Origin: Prunella strophiata
Taxonomy: Eukaryota; Chordata; Aves; Passeriformes; Prunellidae
Direction: 5' to 3'
Length of the DNA stretch: 64,000 nt
NCBI GenBank assembly: GCA_036583965.1
Contig: JAZBQD010000019.1
Location: 6,428,305-6,492,304 of the forward strand
In this document: positions 26,060 through 39,227 of the stretch, in pieces
Layout of the letters: each line of letters begins with the position of its first letter
Position numbering within the stretch: the first letter of the stretch is position 1
Translations under genes and position numbers: made by a program
Notes under the pieces: generated by a model
Databases searched by the model: none
Seen by the model: the letters and a program-made list of their open reading frames with translations, nothing else
What the model was told of the DNA's origin: nothing

Positions 26060-26149
26060 TTAAAAGTGGGTTTCACCTTTTTTCTTGGTGCAGAAGATAC
26101 TACTACTTGAAGAACTAAAAATATCCCAACACCAACAGAAGGAAAGAAA
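26060..26149 (-). pseudogene. Diverged intronic copy of the KCNH5 C-terminal tail; possible alternative terminal exon
   Basis: The minus strand resembles the end of the last coding exon. One block around GGATATTTTTAGT matches at about 19 of 21 bases, and a second block ending in CACTTTTA plus stop matches at about 20 of 24; the spacing between them differs by 3 bases. The translated ends correspond: DIFS near the start and HF-stop at the end. Directly upstream is CTTTCTTCTCTTTGTTCAG (CAG at 26152-26150), a good acceptor. Splicing there from the penultimate exon keeps phase 0 and gives 29 codons plus TAA. Outside the two blocks similarity is weak and the middle is serine-rich low complexity. 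It may be a decayed tandem duplication or a used short-isoform exon; sequence alone does not decide. Confidence 0.5.
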
Positions 26150-27260
26150 CTGAACAAAGAGAAGAAAGCCGTTGACAAAGAACCCAAATACTGTGATGCC
26201 AACCTACCCATTACTCACACTCATACCTGCTCTGTCACTATCTTTAGTACAGATCAAAAGGAAACAGTAATTCACCAGGGACTAAACAGCTGCAAGATAA
26301 ATTCAATGTACACACCCTCCCAGAGGCTGGAAAATCCCAGCTTGCTCAATACTTTTTGGTTTTGCTGTTAGGGTATTTTAGGAGTGTTGGAGGGTGCAAT
26401 TAGGCTCTCCATGGGCAACATGTGTGGCTTCACACACTTTACAAGTGTTTACTGCAGAATTAGTATGTCTAATATGTGTAGGTGAACTGGAAGCAGCAGA
26501 GAAAGCAACATAACAGGGCTGTGTGGCTCTAAAACCCAGCAATATCCACCATCTCATCATGCCATGCCATTTAATGCTGAGTTTTTTCAGCCAGCAGCAT
26601 GTCTCAGGCTGCTACAGAAAAAGGAATTTGAGCCTCAAGCTGGGGGAGGATCCACAGAGCAAAACCTTTTTGTTGATTTTCTGCATGTTACTCATATGAT
26701 TTTTTTGGTTTTTTTTAAGTTCATCCAGTTTTCTTGAATGTGGGACTGAGGCAGAGTGGGGAAACTGGTTCTCTGTTTGACAACACTGTGAAAAGCAGCC
26801 TGTGATTAAATACAAATATGGACTGTGAAGGGATAGTGTGGTAAGAAAAGGAAAACAAAGCCCTTGAAATACACAAATAAAACCCTCTGTCAGTCAGCTG
26901 TAGGTTTTTGAAATATCAACTTGAGTATCCATATTTGAGAATCTATTTACTTTCAAGTCTCACATCTTCAGAAGCCAGCAAAGAGGTGCCACGATGGCTA
27001 CAGATCCTTCACTGCATGAATCTGGGATGAGCTGGACTTCAAAGCTTCATTAGAGAGCTTTCAAATGCAGCAGATATCTCCTTGCCTGCTGCTGATAGAC
27101 AAAATTATTTATTATATGATAAATATAGATGCTTATAATAATTTGGTTAACTTGCTTATTAGAAGCCCAGTTTAAAAAATACAAACAAAACCAAGGGACA
27201 ACCATGGAAGTTCCTTTAATCTGACTACTCTGACCTAGATGCAGTGACACATTCCCTCAT

Positions 27261-27262
<2 letters not shown>

Positions 27263-27297
<35 letters not shown>
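27263..27297. repeat. (CT)n microsatellite
   Basis: About 17 perfect CT units. Confidence 0.98.
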
Positions 27298-27299
<2 letters not shown>

Positions 27300-27625
27300 G
27301 CCAGTGGGAGAGAGCAAATAATGGCAAGAGAAACTGCCCTTAATTCAAAATTGAGTGATTACATTTAATTAAAGCCACTCTCTCTAAAGGCACATTTGGA
27401 AGGTGGGTTGTGTGTGATTTGTTTGTGCCTCTCTTGCCCCGGAGGGCAGTGCAGCACCTCTGGCAGAAGATGCAACAGTGAAAGCAACCAGCTGCAAGGA
27501 TGTGTCCCCAGGGTGTGTCTCAGGGGACATGGCTGGTTCCTCTGTGGGTGTCCCTGTTTGGCTGTGCTGCTCTGCCTTGTGCTGAGTCCCTGAAAACATC
27601 TGCAGTGTGGGAATCATCCTCTACC

Positions 27626-27912
27626 CAATGCTTTAACAGGTTGTGTAGTGACAGGACAAAGGGGCTTTAAAATGAGAGCTAGGTTTAGACTGGATGCTAG
27701 GAAGGAATTATTTACTGTGAGGGTGGTGAGGCTCTGGCACAGGCTGATCAGAGCAGCTGTGGCTGCCCCATCCCTGGCAGTGCTCCAGGCCAGGCTGGAT
27801 GGGGCTTGGAGCAACCTGGGATAGTGGAAGGTGTCCCTGCCCATGGCAGGGGGCTGGAAATGGATGATCTTTAAGGTCCCTTCCAACCCAAACCATTCTA
27901 TGTTTCCATGAC
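27626..27912 (+). mobile_element. CR1 LINE 3' end, sense
   Basis: Carries GACTGGATGCTAGGAAGGAA, GTGAGGGTGGTGAGGCTCTGG, CCATCCCTGGCAGTG, GTGTCCCTGCCCATGGCAGG and GGTCCCTTCCAACCC in the usual CR1 order, ending in a degenerate terminal ATTCTATGTTTCCATGA. Well preserved and 5'-truncated. It lies antisense to KCNH5 inside the last intron. Long open frames overlapping it are by-products. Confidence 0.96.
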
Positions 27913-30900
27913 TGCCCTGCTTTCTGGCCATCAATCTGTTTCACAGCTTGAGCACCCTGCTCCCTGCAGGCAGCCTGTGCCTGGCAGCTGCTCTCCAGAG
28001 GCAGAGGGGGATGCTGCAAGGGAGGCAGCTCCAGACTCTGGCACGAGCCCACAGCCCTTCCCTGGCCAGTGTGGGACTGGATGTGCCATTGGGAAAGGCA
28101 ACTCTGACAACTTCTGTCCTGCTGCCTGTTTATAATAACCAGAATGACAGCAACAAAGACCACAGCAGCAGTTTTTGATTCCTCTCCCAAAGCTTGTACT
28201 TCACTGAAAATTACTCTCACCTCCCTTTCTCCCCCAGTCCAATCTTGGTTCTTTTGTCCTTCTTCTAGACTCAGTTCAAAGCTTCTCCAGACAGAAGTTA
28301 TCTCCCTGCACAGAATATAATTACCAGTGACTGCTGCTGCTGGGTTTGGCAGAAGAAAAGCAAAAACCTCTCTAATCTTGACACCTACCTGTATCTCATA
28401 CTCCTGAAGTGTGTCCTTATAAAAGTGAGGAAATTACTGTGAAGCTTTTTTGCCCCAGAACCACTTGGCCAGGTGTCATTTGGATGGGTTGAGCCCAGTG
28501 GCAGGGGGGTCTGAGCCTGAATGCTGCTGTGACTCAGAGCACAGCAAACACTTTGGGAAAACCAGAAAGGGATGGGTGGCCAAGGTGGCAAATGCCATCA
28601 GATACATGATGCAAATCTGGTCTGCTGTGTGAGGCCAAGGACCCACTAACCACTCACAGCCATGAGCTTTACCCCTACTTTATACCCATGCAGTGGAGTA
28701 GACACACACCCAAAGCCCTTGCTGTCACCTCCTCAGAACATGTTCTCTCAGCTTCTTGCAGGACACAAGCTGACAGAGCTCTCAATGAATTATTTCCCTT
28801 TTCTGCTCTTGGGACAGAAAATGCTCCAGCCTGGAATGGTTCTGGGCAGCTCCTTTAAAGAAGCAGATCTGCCAAATGCTGAATTAGTGCAGAAAATGCC
28901 CAGGGACTCAGAAATCCAGGGGTTAGCTGAGAGTCAAGAATTCAGGAGTGATCTCCCTCAGTGGAGCCCTATTTCCAATGGAGCAAGGGTGGGCTGATGC
29001 ACAGCCCTGGGTGTACTCCCCCCTGGCTTTCTCATGTGACCTGCATGTGGTCAGAGCTGTTTGCTTGTTTTCATTTTCACTCTGAAATGCATAACCAAGG
29101 ACACCCTCACATCCCAGCTGAGCCTGTGGGATAATGGCACTTTGGATGGAGACTGAGGTCTTGGTCCTCACTCTCCCACTGCCAAGGAAATCATTTCACC
29201 CCATGGAGAACTTCCCCCTCTTCTTTCCCTCAACCAAGGAAGATGCACCCCTGGCACAGCAAGGATCTACTTTTGGTCAGGAGTACTTGAGAGCAGTAGA
29301 ATATGTACAAGTGAAAGAAAAGAAAGATCTTACACAAAGAACTGAAGAAAAAAAACAAGATGTGAATTCTAGCAAATTAGAGCAATAGTTATTTTTCATT
29401 AGCAATTTTTTCCATATTAGGAGATTTTTTCATGTGGCTGGATTTAATCTGCTTCCACATGTGGTTTAAACTAAACCAGAATAGTTAAAATGTGTTTACA
29501 TTTACAAATGTTTACAAGGAAACTTAATTCTATTAATGTCTAATAACTTTAACCAGCTTTTTTTTCTTTATAAATAAGAATAGAAAAACATCTCATGCAA
29601 TCTGACATTTCTCTGCAGATTGGGAGAGCATTATTTTGAAATCTTAAATTGGATGAACTATTTCATTTGTCCCTGACCCTTTTCAGAGAAGTTACACATA
29701 GGCCTGCCCAAATGTCTGTCCCAGGAACAGACACAATCTTCAAAGAAGCTGAATTAAGTGTGTATGGAGTTTATCTCAAGGAGTAAAGAGCCACACTCCT
29801 GTCTCACACCAAGTTCTAAATTCATTAATGTAACAGACATTAAGTGCAGGACTCCATTTCCTTTATGGATCAGATTATGAAAGGACTTTTTCCATGTAGC
29901 ACAAATTTTGTCCCATGGGACCAGGTTCCTGGGTTTCTCTTAGTGTATTTATTCTGGGAAGAAGGGGCAACAGAGATGACATTAATTACTGAGCTGGCAA
30001 AGATGAAGCAGAAGTTAGCTGACATTCAGCCATGGGAACTGAAATACTCAAGTTATTTATGAGGCAGGCATGGAGGAGACAACAGCAATTGGAGATTCTC
30101 CATCTGATCTCAACCTCAGCCTCCTTTCCCTCCCTTCCATACCAAGAGGTAACTCAGGTGAGTGTGAACTCTGTCCCTTCCAAAGGGGGACCTTACCACA
30201 GGTGCTGGCAATGGATATGTCACTGCTGGAGCAGCTCCTGTGAGGTGCCAGCTTGTGTAACCAGCCCCAAAGCCAAGTGCAGATGAGGGCAACAGCAATG
30301 AGGAGTCAGGGAGCCAGCTCAAAGCTGAGACACACACACTGAATTAAAGAGTAAAGCTGTGGCCTTTTCAGGTGCTTTGAAATGCATCCCTTGTCTGCTG
30401 TCTTTTTTTTTTTTGTAGCAGTACTGTGAAAATCATCCCTGCATGACCTTGCTCCATACAGGAAATCTGCACAAAGATCCCTTAATAAGTGACTCCAAGG
30501 CAGGGACGTGAAGGGATTACAGAACTGCTGGAAGTCTTGAAGAATTACAGTGAGTTCACAAAAAGTGGCAGGTGTTTGACCAGAGATCATCCTGTCCTGT
30601 GCCTGAACATCCCATGCTGTTGTTGGAGGTGTTCAACTGTGTGCCTGCTCCTCTCCACAGAAATCCACAGAAAGGGACAGCCTGGATCCAAAGGGAACAG
30701 TTGTCATGGTGATGGATGCAGCCTGTGTGCACTGACTGGGAGGGAGAGAGGGAAGGAGGGAGGGAGAGCCACACAACGCCACCAAAAAGCAAAGATTTTC
30801 ACAGTGTGAAGACCCTGTCCTGGGAGAATTGGTGTGACTCAGCTCACTGGACATTTCTGCAGCAGAAACACCCCACTTCATTCCCCACAGCTAACTCAGT

Positions 30901-31125
30901 AACCACAGGTCACTCATTAAAGCACAAACCAGGCTGATGTCGGTGCTGATCACCTCTTAGAAGTTGGTTTCAGAGGTAATTATCTTGTCTGCATCAATGT
31001 CTTGTAGGAGCCCCATCTCCCTTGCATCTGATTGTTCACAACCCAATGTATTTGTCCAGATCCCTGGATTTTTGTTCCTATTTATCACAGCAACTTCTTA
31101 GAAGGCATCTGAGATCAGTGAGATA

Positions 31126-31175
31126 AGAATCAGAGAATCATTAAGATTGGAATCAAGATCACCAAGTTAATGGTT
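31126..31175 (-). mobile_element. Possible short CR1 3' remnant, antisense
   Basis: AGAATCAGAGAATCATTAAG followed by a TTGGAA and GATCACCAAG-like order resembles the reverse of the CR1 terminus. It is only about 50 bp and could be chance. Confidence 0.4.
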
Positions 31176-32341
31176 GATGATCTTGATTCATTCATCAGGT
31201 TAATAAATTTGAAGAAATAGAGCTTTTTTTAAGAAATAGCTTTTTTTAACCTGGTCCCACCTGCCAGCACAGGTCCAGAGCTGCACTTGGAAACACTGCA
31301 GATGGAGCAAGTGGGATGAGCAGACAAAATGAGTTGGAGCTTCCCAAGTGATGGAGGCAGGGAAATGCAGCCTTCCTTCCTTGAGCCACACTGCAGAGCT
31401 GGCAGCTGGTTTGCAGCTGGCTGAGACCCACCCAGCAGCTCCTTCACCAGCTTTCAGATCCCACCAGAAGGATTTGGACTGGTCCACCACCTCCAGGAAT
31501 GTCTAATTCCCATACAAAAAAGGAATTAGAGTGCCCTCACAAGGTGTGTTGGTCTTGGCACCCTTTTATATAAGCCTTTTTGCCTTTTTTTTTGTTTTTT
31601 TTTTTTTTTGGAAATAGGAGAACTGCCTTCCCTTGTCTCCTTGGCCTGAAATTACACAAGCTTAGCTGAAGCTGGCAAATGGATTTTAAAAGTTTTAAGT
31701 GGTATAACCAATATCCAATACTGCAATAACACAGATCTCATTTTCTTTGGAAATAATGCTACGAGGCTGTACAACATAAATTTCCAGTGCAGATGTCTTC
31801 AAAAAATACTATTAATTTTCACATCTTGGAGTGCACTGTACAAAAGCAATTTACATTTTTGTCATGCTAATGTGGAAGGCAGATTTATGTCAGATCCAGG
31901 ATTTAGACACAGGATACCCCAGCACAGACGTGTGTGCTATTTCCTGCTCCTGAAAATTCAGAATACATAAATCCATTTCCTGCCCCATAAAATACATCCA
32001 ATTTCCAGAGCACAGACATTCAGAAGCAGGGCTCACCTCCAAAGCCTCTGTCTGCATCTGAACTCACCCTCCAGGAGCCCTGCAGAGCAGAGGAGAGGAA
32101 GACAAAGGCACTTGGAAGGTGTGAGTCATTTCACCTGCAGCTGGATGCTAAAGCAGGTCAGACTAAGCTGTACCCTGAGCTGCCTGTTTGTCTCTGGTGT
32201 CTGCACAGGGAGCTCTGTGTCCTGTCACCTGGGTGTGGGCAGACATCCTCCATGGATGGAGGATTCAAATCCCCACCTCTGGAAGTACAAATGTCAGGGT
32301 TTGGTGCAGAGTGTGTAAAAAAAGCCTCCTGTACAGTTTTT

Positions 32342-32344
<3 letters not shown>

Positions 32345-32381
<37 letters not shown>
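32345..32381. repeat. (TG)n microsatellite
   Basis: About 18 perfect TG units; open frames with Val-Cys or His-Thr runs here are shadows of it. Confidence 0.98.
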
Positions 32382-32382
<1 letters not shown>

Positions 32383-33010
32383 CTGCACCCTTCATCTGAT
32401 GCTGGTTTTATTTCCACCCCAGCATGATGGGGTATTTCCAAAACCTCATGGCCCAGCCAGCCCTTACAGACAAACTTTATTCTTTCAAAAGCTGCAGAGG
32501 GAGGACAAGCCACGAGTGCCCAGGAGTGCCTGCCAGTGGGAGCTTGTGGAAAATCAGATGGAGCAACTGGATGAACCACCAGCAGGGAAAGGAAACCCAT
32601 CCCTTGTTCTCACTACACTTCCCAGGAAAACCTCACAGCCCCTGGGAAACTTGGAGACCACCTGAGAGGTGTCTGTTCTGCACAGCCACCCTTTTGCACT
32701 GCAAGCTCATCCCTACCCCCAGGTGCTGTAGGACAAATCCTGCTTGGATCACTTCCCACCACAGGCACAAAGCCAAACCCAGCACACCCTTCCCATTGCT
32801 CTGATGGGCTCAGGGGGGTCTGGGATGCTTCACCCCTCACTCCTTGAGGACTTCAGCTGTCAAAACAAGGCATATCTGGGATCCTCTTTTTTGATATTCT
32901 GAAAACTAGGCCATTAAAACCCAATTCCTAATGTATAACCCTTGGTGAAAAGGCTTGCTCCAAAACTAAAGTGTTCTTAAAATCTAGGCAGGTCCCAGAG
33001 AACAAGACTC

Positions 33011-33136
33011 ACTATTAATACTTGATGTTAAAATGCTTCTAAATCTTATTTTTCAGATTTTCCTTTTCATAAAGCTCCCAAGACATTACTAATACCTGAT
33101 ACTAAAATGCTTTTAAATCTTATTTTTCAGATATTA
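33011..33136. repeat. Two-copy tandem duplication, period 74 bp
   Basis: A segment ending AAATCTTATTTTTCAGAT is present at 33011-33062 and again at 33085-33136 with few differences. Confidence 0.85.
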
Positions 33137-36100
33137 TCTTTTTTAAAAAATAATAATAAAAAAACTTCCATTATATTAAAAAAATCTTCCTTTTTTTTGT
33201 TTACATTAATTAAAATGCAAATTTAAAAAGTCAAACTATGAAAGACTGGACAGAAATGGATTAATAGGAAATGACCCCACACAAGCCTTGAGGCTGCTTC
33301 CCCTAATTCACTCCTGCAAATCTCCATAAACTCTTAGCTCACTTTTATCCATCTGCACTCCAAGGATGCAGAGTAGATGGTTTGAAATGATGGCTTTATT
33401 GTTCTTCTGCTCTGTACACTCCTCAGATAGCTTCACTTTGATGTGAAATTCAGCCTCAAAAACAAACTGCTCTAACAGCTCTTTTAATTGCTCTCCAGTA
33501 AATTCCCCTTAATCCTCCTGTCCCAGGAACTGTTTTGTGCTAAACCACTGCTCAGAAAGGAATCACTGTCCTTGGCTGTGCACTGGAAATGACTGACTGC
33601 TGAGCAATTAGTTAATCTCCAGGATAGAGATGTTTCACTAAACAGTCTTTCATGCTGGATTTTGGAGGAAAAGAAGATTTCTGCAGGTTAGTCTTCCAGC
33701 TGCTCGAAAGAAACAGTAAATAATAGCCTTTCTGCAAATTTCCATTGATCCTGACTTCACAGGCACAGTAACATGCTACAGCAAAGGCTTCCTACCAAGC
33801 ACATTTTAATTTTGCTTTGGAGAAACTGTATTCACATACATTCTTCCTAAAAAACTATTGAATTGACCTGCAAAAGATGTGAAGATTTCCAATCCAAGTA
33901 ACAAAGTGATGTAGCTTCAAGGAAATGAGAATTATTTCCATGATGCTGAAAAAGCCCTTTTAAGGGATATTTAATGGCATTTTATGTGCAAGGAAGAGGT
34001 TCATTCTTTTATGATGACTTAATAAAGGTCTTTGTCCCCCAAGTTGCTCACCTAAAGAAAAATCAGGACATGTAATGAGGGAGACACCCTTCAGAAAAGC
34101 ACAATAACAGCCAGTAACTGATTTCCAAAGTCCAGAAATTCCATCATCTCTTTACTGCCTGTCCTGTGGTTTAGGAATTGATTACTGTAGGTCAAATTTT
34201 AATCTGATTCCATTTCATGTTCACAATCAATTCTCACAGCACCTGAGTACTCTTGCAGAGAGACATCTGTGCACGCTGGCAGCCAATTAGGCTGATCTGC
34301 ATTTGTGAAAAAGCATGAATGCTAAAAAAAAAAAGTGGTTGAGAGTTTGACCCATCCAGTTCATACTTGGTATGGACCTGCAGTCATCCTGGTTTCATTT
34401 AAAACATGTCTGGATGGAAGAAGAAAGAGCAGAGAAGCGGGCAGAGATCCAAGTCTCATTTGTCACATCCCTGGAGCATCGTGGCCAAGCACCCAGAGCA
34501 CCAGGCTGGGATTCACAGGGATGGATTATCCTGCTGGCCTGACCTTCAGCCAAGTGGGAAGTCCTGCACAAATCACTCTGCCTCTTCATGTCTCATCTCC
34601 CCCAGTGTAAAAGAGGATAATAACACTGCCCTCATTTCCCCAATTAACTGGAAATCCCTCTGTCACTGCTGGCTATTTACAACTGAGAGACTAAACCCCA
34701 TGGCTGACAGCAGAGAGAGGTCACTGTGCTGGCCTGTTGCCAAAATTGAGGCAATTCATTAAAAAAAAACACTCATTGAAAAAAAAATGCACGTAGGTGT
34801 TCTCAGGATTTCAGCTCAAGATCAAGGGCCCAGGGCAGTGCTGCCCTAAAATGTTTAGGGCAGTGCACAATGGATGTACAGTGCTACATGAAGTCCTGTC
34901 CTCATCCCCTGAGACATCAAGCTCAGATTGATTAAAGGTACTAACACCTACTGACACCTACTCTGCAAGGAAGGATCAGTCAGAGCACTCAGCTGGCCTG
35001 ATGCATTCTTTAAATGGTGTGATTACACATTCAGCCAAGAGTGGGCTGAGCTATGGAGTCAGATTTCCAAAAGAAATGCCAAAACCTTCTCCTCCCTTGG
35101 CAAAATTATGCAATTTTCCACCAACTACAAGAGCATTATCTGAGAGCAGCTCAGTTTCCTGAAGCAGGAGCTCTTCTGTTCTTTCAGTCACTCAGGCCTG
35201 AGCACCTCCTGCCCAGAGATGCCTCCATCTTCTCCTATCCCAGGGGAAAACAATTCATGGATTTCCTGTGGCTGCAGGTTCAGCTGCTGTCCCTGATGTC
35301 TGCTTGGAAAGGGATACTGAAGAAGGGCACTGTGCACCTTTGGAAGTGGGGAGCTTTGCCACTGTGTTTAAATGGGACACTGGAATTGGAATTGATTGCT
35401 TATTTTTGCTGTTTTTTCACTCACTGTTTTCTGTTTTCTTTGCTGTAACCTAACAGATGCTTTAACATGTTGCAGAGCAAACAGATTCAGAATGATTTCT
35501 GCAATACTATCCAAGTGAGCAAAATGCTCCTTCCACATACAAAATCATTTCAATCAATAAACCAGAAAGGCTACTTTGTTTATTGAATTTTTGGTGGGTT
35601 TCAAGCAGGGTCTGTTGCTGCTTGGCCTTGTTTAGGGTCAGTTGTTACAGAGTGAAGTATTGATCTGTGTGGTCTCAGAAGGATTGTGACCTTGGTCCAA
35701 ACACACACAGCCCCTCTTGGGCTCCTGTCACAACTGGGAGCAAAGCAGCCCAGCTTTAGCCTCCTAGCTCCTTTTCAGGACCCTAAATCCTACACTGAAC
35801 TCAATAAAAGGACAAAACTGGATTGGAGAGCTGAAATAATGCATTGAATCAGAGTCTAATCTGTTTTCTGTATGTAACACAGAGTTGGTTAAACATGGGG
35901 AAATTGAGCAGAGAACAATTTGAGTGTGACTGCTGCAGTGTAACTATTACTGAGAAGTGTCTTGTGGGGACCTCTGCTCCCTCTCACTGGTTAGGTTTAT
36001 CCACTTTGGGATTTAAACTCACACCTTTCCTTCACTCCCTAACAACCCTCCCATGTAATCAAGTCTAATCTGGACTGGTCATTTGGTGGGTGAGCAAACT

Positions 36101-38377
36101 ACTTGCAGATGTGCTCTTGATGGAGAGTATCACATATTCATCTCTCCTTCCCCTTTCTCTTTTCTTCCTTGTGGATGCAATTATTAGAGAGCAAAGGGCA
36201 AAGGAGATATTTCTCCTATTTCTTTGTCTGGCATTAAGGCAGAGAGAAGAGCAGATTTGTCTTGACAGGATTTCCTTTTTTTTTTTTTCCATTTTGCAGA
36301 TGTTTCTTTCTCCTGCAAGAAGGGAAGCTGAGGTACTTATAGAGGGGGAAAGAGGAGCCCTGCAAGTGGCTAAAAATCCAAGCCCATTAGATACAAGATT
36401 TTTCAGTGCATGTAGAAGTGAATCTCAGCACAGACAGCCTCCACCCACCCCAAGCAGACCATCTCATGACTTTCAGAGAACCCCACAGATGTGAGGAGAT
36501 GGTGACATGTGGCACTACAACCACGTTGTCACCACCAATCCTGCCAGCACATCACCACCAGAGCAGAGAGAGCTTCCCACTGCCTGCCAGCCCAGCTGAG
36601 GGGTGCTGTGCTCACTGCCAGACAGTGCCCTCTTCCCCAGGACAGCTCCCAACTCCAGCAGGCAGGCTGGGTCCCTGCAAACTTCTATGGATTGGCTGCT
36701 GGATCAATATCTGCTATTGGCACTGGCCTAATGAAATGTCAGTCAGCAGCACTGCCAATTGATCCACACTCATCAGTGCTGCAGATCAGTCACTGTCTCT
36801 GCGTTTTGCCAGAGATGATTAAAAGAAGAAAACAGCCTCCAGTTCTCCCAGGGTCTCCTGAGGGGGCCAAGCTCCTGGGCAGGGAGAGGGAAACACAGCT
36901 CAAAGCCCCAGGTAACAGCAGGGTGGTTTGAGCTTGGGGCACGCTGCAGAAACAGAGAAAAAGTGCCAAAAGACTTCACAAGTTGCTCTTCAGCCTGATT
37001 GAACTTGGAGCAGAAGATCAATCATCAATAATAATGTGCAGCACTGATCCAGCACTCCCCTCTCCCTGCATTGGAGGAAGTTGCATTTACGTAGCTGCCA
37101 TTTGTGCCAGGGGCCAACACCAGGGCACAGAGAGGTCACACATCACTGGCCCAGGGTCACTGAGCTGCCCAGTGGATAAGCTGGGGGGATGGAACCAAGG
37201 TTTCCAACCTAAAGCCCCTATAGCAGGGAAATCCATACTGCAGAAAGATTAAACATATAAATATATTTATTAGTAAAAGAAGATTATTAATATAATAACA
37301 ACCTTCCTTTTCACCAGTGTCCTGTTTGGTGTGTAGATTTGAAATATCTGGATTTGAAATAACTGAAAGGGCTCACCTTTAATTGCAGTTAATTGCTGAA
37401 ATTAAATCCAGACCAGGACAACTTACTGCTGCTCAGGTTTGTGTTGGAAAGAGGGGTGAGGAGGGAGGCAGAACTATTTCTGTTTATTTAGTGACAAAGG
37501 TTGGGCTTTTATTCCAATGAAAAATATCAAAATCCTCATGTATGGCTTCTGGCCAGCCCTGTTTGTGCAGTGTTCCTGCACATCCCCAGCACAAAGCCAT
37601 ACAGAACATGGGCACAGAGGATTTGCAGAATTTGTGTTTTCTTCTCTGCATTTTTGCCTCTTATTGCTTTTTGCCTGAAGTCTAAATGGTCTCACTAAAT
37701 GCCTAAGAGAGTCTCTCCATTTACAAAGTAATACATCAGCAAAAGAATTGCAAATTGTTCCCCAAATATACTACTCTCTGCTGTCTGCTTTAAGTGGAAA
37801 TTTAAATTAATTGGAATCATTATGGCTTTCTTTTTTAACTTAAATATTACTGTACCAGACTCTAAAGTGCCTGAAATTTAATCTGAAGTCTTCAGACCTG
37901 AAAAAGCGCTTTGCAACTGAAAGAGTTTTGATTTTTTTTCCAGCTATATCCACTGGCCCAATAAAAAATAACACCCATGGCCATCAGCCTTGCTTCTGAC
38001 ATTGAGAACATTCTACCTGGCCTTCAGAAACCTTGGTTTTATAATGGAATGTGCCACCAGCTACTCTGTTGACTTCATCACTTTCAAGGTTTTGTTAATT
38101 TATTGAAAAGCTTTTACAGCAGGAGCTTCAATTAAAACAATGCATTTCCATTGCCATGCAATGTAGAACACCATCAGTTCTGTCTGGAAAAGTCAGAAAT
38201 GAAGAAAGAATTTTAAAAAAACCCAAATGGAAGGGACAAGGGGCAGCCTCTGTACTTAGAAGAGCCAAGACAACACCTTGAATTACCAAACAGGGAGGTG
38301 AAACATGCTGCTCAGTCACTGTCAGATACTCCTCACCTCAACCAGGGCTCATACCAGAGACCAATTTAGTGGAGAGA

Positions 38378-38677
38378 TGTCGCCCTGATTTTTCAAGTTT
38401 TTCTAAAGCCTTCTGATGTTTACATTCTTGTACAGAACTTTCTCACACTTTTTGTAAATAACTTATTGTTTTGTCTTCCCCTATGGAGGAAGAGCAACTT
38501 GATGGACTGTTGAGTTGTCCAGTGGCATTGAGGAGGTGGCACTGTCACCCTCCAATGACACTGGGATTTCAGAAAACTATAAATGGAGTCAGATTTCAAT
38601 AAACTCTCTCTTTTTGCTCTCTCACACCTTGCAAAGAGCTGCTGTCTGCGTTGTGTCGTTTGTGCGCCACAGTGACA
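38378..38677 (+). mobile_element. Solo LTR of an endogenous retrovirus (300 bp)
   Basis: The element starts TGTCGCCC and ends GTGACA, so it has TG...CA ends. It is flanked by identical 6-bp direct repeats GAGAGA (38372-38377 and 38678-38683), the target duplication size usual for ERVK/alpharetrovirus-like elements. Inside are a TATAAA box at 38578-38583, an AATAAA poly(A) signal at 38598-38603 and a CpG-bearing distal part (GCGTTGTGTCGTTTGTGCG). There is no internal viral sequence next to it, so it is a recombined solo LTR. It lies in the KCNH5 intron, antisense to the gene. Confidence 0.8.
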
Positions 38678-38907
38678 GAGAGAGTCACTCCAGACCCAAA
38701 CTAACTGAAAAACATTCCAGCATTCCTGACCTGAGCAGATTTACACTGGTGGATGGGCAGTCATTTGCTTCTTTCCCATTTGATTCCAGATTCCAGTCAG
38801 GGACCTGACCTTTTGGGGCTGAAAGTGAGGGCCTGCCTATGTCACACCACGTGGAAGGGCACCAGGACTCCTCCTGTGCCTCAGCAGTGTCCCCTGCAGA
38901 AAGGCAG

Positions 38908-39227
38908 GGTCCAAGAGGATGAAGCCAGGCTCTTCTCAGAGGTGCCAAGCAGCAGGAAATGGGCAGAAAGTGATGCACAGGAATTCCACCTGAACATAAG
39001 GGAAAACTTCTTTGCTATGCAGTGCCTGAGCACTGAACAGGTTGCCCAGACAGGGTGTGGGGGTCTCCCTCACTGGAGATATTCCAGAACCATCTGGACA
39101 TAGGCTTGTGCCCTGGGCTCTGGGATGACCCTGCTGGAGCAGGGAGGTGGGACCAGATGATCCACTGAGACCATTCCTTCCAATCCTCCCCTCCAACCTG
39201 ACCCATCCTGGGATTCTGTGATTCTCT
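38908..39227 (+). mobile_element. CR1 LINE 3' end, sense
   Basis: Shows the CR1 phrases GCCAGGCTCTTCTCAGAGGT, GAATTCCACCTGAACATAAG, GGAAAACTTCTTTGC, TGAACAGGTTGCCCAGAC, GATGACCCTGCTGGAGCAGG and the terminal GGGATTCTGTGATTCTCTG. 5'-truncated, moderately diverged, about 230 bp downstream of the solo LTR. Confidence 0.93.

Noticed and set aside
27708..28220. 170-codon frame, minus strand
   Set aside because: Partly antisense CR1 and partly unique sequence, with no recognisable domain.
34821..34870. Inverted GGGCAGTGC / GCCCT motifs suggesting a hairpin RNA
   Set aside because: Short and imperfect, with no flanking structure typical of a microRNA precursor.
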